Below are positions 59,924 through 64,000 of a stretch of 64,000 nucleotides of DNA, one piece after another. A model generated the notes under the pieces. The model ran no database searches, was not told where the DNA came from, and saw nothing but the letters and a program-made list of their open reading frames with translations. The translations under genes and the position numbers were made by a program. Positions within the stretch are counted from its first letter, which is position 1, and every line of letters starts with the position of its first letter. The DNA is from Candidatus Competibacter phosphatis (lineage in GTDB: Bacteria; Pseudomonadota; Gammaproteobacteria; Competibacterales; Competibacteraceae): assembly GCF_012939995.1 (NCBI RefSeq), contig NZ_SPMZ01000011.1, positions 63,662 to 127,661 on the forward strand. Direction: 5' to 3'.

Positions 59924-60229
59924 TCAACTGGCCGTCGCCACCGGCGTGGCACAGGTTCCGCAACCACCGGCGCCGTCGCAGGCGGGCGCTGATTTAGTTT
60001 CGCTGGCGGATGGACTGTCATCCTTGACCACATTTTTCTTCTTATCCCCACCCTTGAAGTCGGTCTCGTACCAACCGCCGCCCTTGAGTCGGAACCCGAC
60101 CACCGAGATCAGCTTCTTCAGTTCGGGTTGACCGCAGGCCGGACAGTCGCTCAACTCGGGATCGCTGAGCTTTTGCATCACTTCCAGTTCGTGATTGCAG
60201 GACTGGCAGCGGTATTCGTAAATCGGCAT
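59924..60229 (-). CDS. FmdB-type zinc-ribbon protein
   Basis: 101 residues. MPIYEYRCQSCNHELEVMQK and DCPACGQPELKKLI give the four-Cys zinc ribbon typical of FmdB-family regulators, followed by FRLKGGGWYETDF and a Cys-containing tail (CDGAGGCGTC), which may add a second metal site. Roles of this family are poorly known; it may regulate transcription. Confidence 0.9.
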   Translation of the reverse strand: MPIYEYRCQSCNHELEVMQKLSDPELSDCPACGQPELKKLISVVGFRLKGGGWYETDFKGGDKKKNVVKDDSPSASETKSAPACDGAGGCGTCATPVATAS

Positions 60230-60342
60230 GGCACACCTCGTGGACTGACAAATAAGGGTGGGGAACTCGGTACTGACCTTATGGGGACCACTTTGAACGA
60301 TTTCAAGGTCTTCGTCCAGAACAAGGCCGATCCCGCTACACT

Positions 60343-61665
60343 ATGGTCATGTTGTCTCCGCCGCGTCTATTCTTCATTGTCTGGTTCGCGCTGTGGCTGG
60401 CCGGTTGCGATTCCGGCACCGGCCGCGCGGTCACGGTGGAATTCTGGGCCATGGGTCAGGAGGGCGAGCAGGTCAAGGCGTTGCTGCCCGAGTTCGAGCG
60501 TCGTCATCCCGGCATTCGGGTGCAGGTGCAGCAGATTCCCTGGAGCGCGGCGCACGAAAAACTGCTGACCGCTCATGCCGGTGACGCCATGCCAGATGCG
60601 TTCCAGCTCGGTAATACCTGGATTCCCGAATTCGTGGCCCTGCGCGCCATCGAGCCCCTGGACCCACGGTTGCGCGATTGGCCGGAAGCGGCGCTGGCCG
60701 ACTACTTCCCCGGCATTCTCGCCACTAACCGCTTGGCCGGACAGACCTTCGCCCTACCCTGGTATGTGGACACCCGGTTGTTTTTCTACCGTAGCGATCT
60801 GCTAGCCGCCGCCGGATTCCCCGAACCGCCGGTCACCTGGGACGGCTGGTTGCGGGCGATGACCGCGCTCAAGGCCCAAGGCGGCGAGAAGCATTACGCC
60901 ATCCTGCTACCGATCGACGAATGGCAGTTGCCGGTCATTCTCGCTCTGCAACGCGGCGCCACCCTGCTGCGCGACCGGGATCAATACGGCAACTTTCGGG
61001 ACCCGCGCTTTCGCGATGCCTTTACCTTCTATCTGAATTTGTTCGCGCGGGGGCTGGCTCCACCGGTGGGCAATTCCCAGATGGCCAACCTTTATCGGGA
61101 ATTCGCCAGCGGCACTTTCGCCATCTACATCAGCGGTCCATGGAACATCGGCGAGTTCGGCCGGCGGCTGCCGGCGGCGCTGCAACCGCACTGGAACACC
61201 GCGCCGCTGCCGGACTTTGCCGATGCCTCCCTATCCTCACCGGGAGAGCGGTTGGGAGCAAGGGCGGCGGGCGTGTCGCTGGCTGGCGGCGCCAGCCTGG
61301 CACTCAGCCGTAACTCGCCCCGGCGGGAAGCGGCCTGGCTGTTACTGGAGTTCCTGGCCGAACCGGAACAGCAGGCGCGCTTCTACCAACTGACCGGCGA
61401 TCTGCCGGCGCGGCAATCGGCCTGGAACGATCCGGCGCTGACCGGCAATCGTCATGCCCAGGCGTTCCGGGAACAATTGCAACACCTGCGGGCGACGCCG
61501 CCGATCCCCGAATGGGAACGCATCGCCAGCCGCATCGCCTACTACGCCGAACTGGCGATTCGTCAGGAATTGAGCGCGGACGAGGCACTGGCGGCGTTGG
61601 ATCGGGACGTGGATCGGATTCTGGAGAAACGGCGCTGGCTGCTGAGCCGGGGGTTGGCGCCATGA
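60343..61665 (+). CDS. Sugar ABC transporter substrate-binding lipoprotein
   Basis: 440 residues. Signal peptide with lipobox LAGC (Cys22), then a family-1 extracellular solute-binding fold: VEFWAMGQEGEQVKALLPEF, DAFQLGNTWIPEFVALRAIE and YISGPWNIGEFGRRL. It binds a sugar or oligosaccharide in the periplasm for the two permeases that follow with ATGA overlaps. No ATPase is adjacent; the one at 38922 is a candidate. Confidence 0.92.
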   Translation: MVMLSPPRLFFIVWFALWLAGCDSGTGRAVTVEFWAMGQEGEQVKALLPEFERRHPGIRVQVQQIPWSAAHEKLLTAHAGDAMPDAFQLGNTWIPEFVALRAIEPLDPRLRDWPEAALADYFPGILATNRLAGQTFALPWYVDTRLFFYRSDLLAAAGFPEPPVTWDGWLRAMTALKAQGGEKHYAILLPIDEWQLPVILALQRGATLLRDRDQYGNFRDPRFRDAFTFYLNLFARGLAPPVGNSQMANLYREFASGTFAIYISGPWNIGEFGRRLPAALQPHWNTAPLPDFADASLSSPGERLGARAAGVSLAGGASLALSRNSPRREAAWLLLEFLAEPEQQARFYQLTGDLPARQSAWNDPALTGNRHAQAFREQLQHLRATPPIPEWERIASRIAYYAELAIRQELSADEALAALDRDVDRILEKRRWLLSRGLAP

Positions 61666-62552
61666 CCGGCCAGGAACGCCACGCCGCCCGCAGCGCCAAG
61701 GTCTTTCTGGCGCCGGCGCTACTGTTGATCGCGGTGTTCTTCTTCCTGCCGGTGCTGGCGGCGCTGCTGTTGAGTTTCACCGATTTCGACATTTACGCGC
61801 TGGGCGATCTGGATCGACTGCGTTTCGTCGGCTTACGCAACTATCTGGATTTGCTGCAAAGTCCGCTGTTCTGGACGGCGTTGGGCAACACCTTTTATTT
61901 CGTGGTGGTGGGAGGGCCGCTGTCGGTGACGGTCTCTCTGGGCGCGGCGCTGCTGGTCAACGCGCCGCTGACCCGCTTTCCCGGTTTCTTCCGCGCCGCC
62001 CTCTTCCTGCCGGTGGTGACGACCCTGGTGGCGGTGGCGGTGGTGTGGCGCTATCTCTACCATCCCCACTACGGCTTGCTGAATTACGGCCTCGGCCTGC
62101 TTGGCATCGATCCCATCGATTGGCTGGGCAACCCGGTCTGGGCGATGCCGGCGATCATCCTGATGGCGGTATGGAAGAATTTCGGCTTCAACATGATCAT
62201 CTTCATCGCCGGCCTGCAGAATATTCCGCCTCAACTTTACGAGGCGGCGCGGATCGACGGGGCCAACGGCTGGCGGCAGTTTCGCCATATCACTCTGCCC
62301 TTGCTGGGACCGACTTTCCTGTTCGTGGCCCTGATGACCATGATCGGCTATTTCCAGGTCTTCGCGGAACCCTACGTGATGACGCAGGGCGGACCGACCA
62401 ACCGCACACTCAGCGTGGTGCTGCTAATGTACGAGGAAGGCTTCCGCTGGTGGAACATGGGCTACGCCTCGGCGGCGGCGTTCGTGCTGTTCGTGCTGAT
62501 TCTGGCCGGAACCGCGCTGCAACTGCGGTTACAACGCAGAGAACCGCCATGA
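61662..62552 (+). CDS. Sugar ABC transporter permease (MalF/UgpA type)
   Basis: 296 residues, six membrane helices, EAA loop LYEAARIDGANGWRQFRHIT for ATPase contact. N-terminal SAKVFLAPALLLIAVFFFLP is typical of CUT1 permeases. The ATG at 61662 overlaps the binding-protein stop, and its own stop overlaps the next permease, so all three are coupled. Confidence 0.94.
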   Translation: MTGQERHAARSAKVFLAPALLLIAVFFFLPVLAALLLSFTDFDIYALGDLDRLRFVGLRNYLDLLQSPLFWTALGNTFYFVVVGGPLSVTVSLGAALLVNAPLTRFPGFFRAALFLPVVTTLVAVAVVWRYLYHPHYGLLNYGLGLLGIDPIDWLGNPVWAMPAIILMAVWKNFGFNMIIFIAGLQNIPPQLYEAARIDGANGWRQFRHITLPLLGPTFLFVALMTMIGYFQVFAEPYVMTQGGPTNRTLSVVLLMYEEGFRWWNMGYASAAAFVLFVLILAGTALQLRLQRREPP

Positions 62553-63382
62553 ACCGGCTGCTCCATCGCATCCTTCCAGCCCTGCTGGTGTACGGCCTGC
62601 TGATGCTCGGCACGATGCTGGCGCTGGCGCCGCTGCTGTGGATGCTGGCGGCCTCGCTGATGCCGCCCGGCGAGGCCACCGGCTACCCACCGCGATTTTG
62701 GCCCAGCACGGTGACCTTCGAGCACTACGCGGCGCTGTTCACCCGTCTCGATCTGGGCCGCTACCTGCTCAACAGTACCCTGCTGGCCGGCGCCGTGACC
62801 GCGATCTCGCTGTTCGTCAACTCCATGGCGGGCTACGCCTTCGCCAAATTCCGGTTCCGCTATCGCGACCGGCTGTTTCGAATCCTGCTGGCGGCCATGG
62901 TGATCCCGGCCCAGGTGGCGATGCTGCCGTTGTTTCTGCTGCTCAAGCAGTTCAGCCTGATCAACACCTATTGGGGCGTCATCATCCCCGGCATGGCCAA
63001 TATTTTCGGCATCTTTCTGATCCGCCAGTATCTGTTGGCCATCCCCGACAGCTTGCTGGACGCCGCCCGCATGGACGGCGCCGGCGAGTTCCGCATCTAC
63101 TGGGCGCTGGTGCTGCCGCTGTGCCGGCCGATCCTGGTGACGCTGGCCATCTTCACCTTCATGGGCGCCTGGAACGATTTCATGTGGCCGCTGATCGTGC
63201 TAACCGACAGTTCGATGTACACCCTGCCGGTGGCGCTGGCCAACCTGCTGGGCGAGCATGTGCAGGATACTGAATTGATGATGGCCGGTTCGGTGCTAAC
63301 CGTGCTACCGGTGCTGCTGCTGTTCGTGGCCCTGCAAAAATACTACATCGCCGGCATCATGCTGGGGGGGATGAAGGGTTAG
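62549..63382 (+). CDS. Sugar ABC transporter permease (MalG/UgpE type)
   Basis: 277 residues, six membrane helices, EAA loop LLDAARMDGAGEFRIYWALV. The C-terminal ALQKYYIAGIMLGGMKG is characteristic of the second CUT1 permease. Begins in ATGA overlap with the preceding permease and ends the cassette; no ATPase follows. Confidence 0.94.
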   Translation: MNRLLHRILPALLVYGLLMLGTMLALAPLLWMLAASLMPPGEATGYPPRFWPSTVTFEHYAALFTRLDLGRYLLNSTLLAGAVTAISLFVNSMAGYAFAKFRFRYRDRLFRILLAAMVIPAQVAMLPLFLLLKQFSLINTYWGVIIPGMANIFGIFLIRQYLLAIPDSLLDAARMDGAGEFRIYWALVLPLCRPILVTLAIFTFMGAWNDFMWPLIVLTDSSMYTLPVALANLLGEHVQDTELMMAGSVLTVLPVLLLFVALQKYYIAGIMLGGMKG

Positions 63383-63419
63383 GGCAGCGTCCAAACCCTT
63401 CCCTTCCCTTCCGAGAAGA

Positions 63420-64000
63420 TTATTTGGCGCCGTCGCCCAGCACCCGGCTGGCGGCCAGCAGCATCACCTTGGACAAACGGGTACGCTGGTCGGCGGTCAG
63501 CTTGGTTTTGTTGGCCAGCATCAATCCACGGGTGCAGATGGTGTCCACCGTGGTGTCGAAGCCCCATTTCTTCTCGGCCACGGTCACGTCCTCGAAGGTA
63601 TACACGGCGCTACCGTCGGGCAATTTATCGTTCAGATCCCAATCCTTGACCGGCACCAGCCGGAAATCCTTGGGGTTTTCCAGCACCACCTGCATCTCGG
63701 TGGATTTAGCCATCGGCCGCTGCACCACCATCGCCGCCTGAATCGGGCTGGCCTTGCCGCTACTCTTGATTTGCAGCAACGCCTCGGCCCCATCCACGAA
63801 GGCCGGCGCGGTGTTCTTGAACTGGGGTTCCAGGATCGTCATGTACTCCCAGGTCACCGCCACGCCGCTATTGGGCGACTGCACCGCGATCTGCCGGTTG
63901 CCGGCTTTCTGCAGGTCACCGTCGTCGCGGATATCGCTGTTCTTACCGGTGACGATGAACACGCATTCCTTGCCGATCTCGCCCAGACTGATGAACTTGT
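63420..64000 (-). CDS. Periplasmic solute-binding-like protein, C-terminal part (runs off the window)
   Basis: About 193 codons to the right edge, stop at 63420. Visible stretches: FISLGEIGKECVFIVTGKNS, GVAVTWEYMTILEPQFKNTA and WGFDTTVDTICTRGLMLANK. It resembles the C-terminal lobe of a periplasmic binding protein, but I cannot name the family; the N-terminus lies outside. It is convergent with the sugar permease genes and not part of that operon. Confidence 0.5.
   Translation of the reverse strand, partial: KFISLGEIGKECVFIVTGKNSDIRDDGDLQKAGNRQIAVQSPNSGVAVTWEYMTILEPQFKNTAPAFVDGAEALLQIKSSGKASPIQAAMVVQRPMAKSTEMQVVLENPKDFRLVPVKDWDLNDKLPDGSAVYTFEDVTVAEKKWGFDTTVDTICTRGLMLANKTKLTADQRTRLSKVMLLAASRVLGDGAK

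Overview
The window is 64 kb of mostly GC-rich bacterial chromosome. Gene content suggests a gammaproteobacterium: Entner-Doudoroff edd-eda, OxyR, an NADP-type isocitrate dehydrogenase, ApaG, YchJ, MsrP, Mfd, LonA and PurE/PurK. The PHA-synthase-like DUF3141 protein, DUF29 and the glucan enzymes would fit a Competibacter-like or Chromatiales-like lineage, but that placement is inference and cannot be proved here.

Layout. (1) 1-8.1 kb is a peptide-export locus: a partial helical protein, an HlyD-type membrane-fusion protein (frameshifted at a T6 tract), a PpiC-type prolyl isomerase, a 1016-aa exporter combining two cyclic-nucleotide-binding domains with a C39 peptidase and an ABC transporter, and a sigma-54 activator. 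Facing them across a shared terminator is an 86-aa double-glycine-leader peptide gene with its own -24/-12 (sigma-54) promoter, an IHF-like site and upstream palindromes. This is the best candidate for an undescribed system. (2) 8.2-18.1 kb is housekeeping: ada, an enoyl-CoA hydratase, edd-eda, a pentapeptide-repeat protein, lon, a methyltransferase, apaG and transaldolase. (3) 18.1-20.2 kb is a lower-GC patch with a broken mrr restriction gene, a GNAT acetyltransferase and a degenerate copy of its 5' end. (4) 20.2-31.3 kb holds YchJ, a cyclase, mfd, a hemerythrin, lipoproteins and a run of exported or membrane genes, several carrying single-base shifts. (5) 31.5-36.7 kb holds DUF3141, an hsdR-like remnant, tRNA-Leu(CAA), a DMT exporter, a small CxxC protein and a 2OG-Fe(II) oxygenase. 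(6) 36.8-51.5 kb is a glucan locus: a secreted PF10091-type glycoside hydrolase, a sugar-ABC ATPase, a GH94 phosphorylase-like enzyme and a discoidin-containing glycosidase-like protein, interrupted by an AT-rich broken nuclease gene and an intact IS630 element. (7) 51.5-64 kb holds msrP, purEK, oxyR, isocitrate dehydrogenase fused to CBS domains, a TauE-type transporter, a trypsin-fold protein with a damaged catalytic triad, an FmdB zinc ribbon, and a sugar ABC binding protein with two permeases that lack a local ATPase.

A recurring theme is single-nucleotide frame breaks, most at homopolymers (hlyD, mrr, apaG, DUF1134-like, DUF4239-like, the AT-rich nuclease, the S1 protein). Either the assembly has homopolymer errors or several of these genes use or suffer slippage. 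Reading frames in these genes should be treated as provisional. Function calls come from recognising motifs by eye; no database search was possible.
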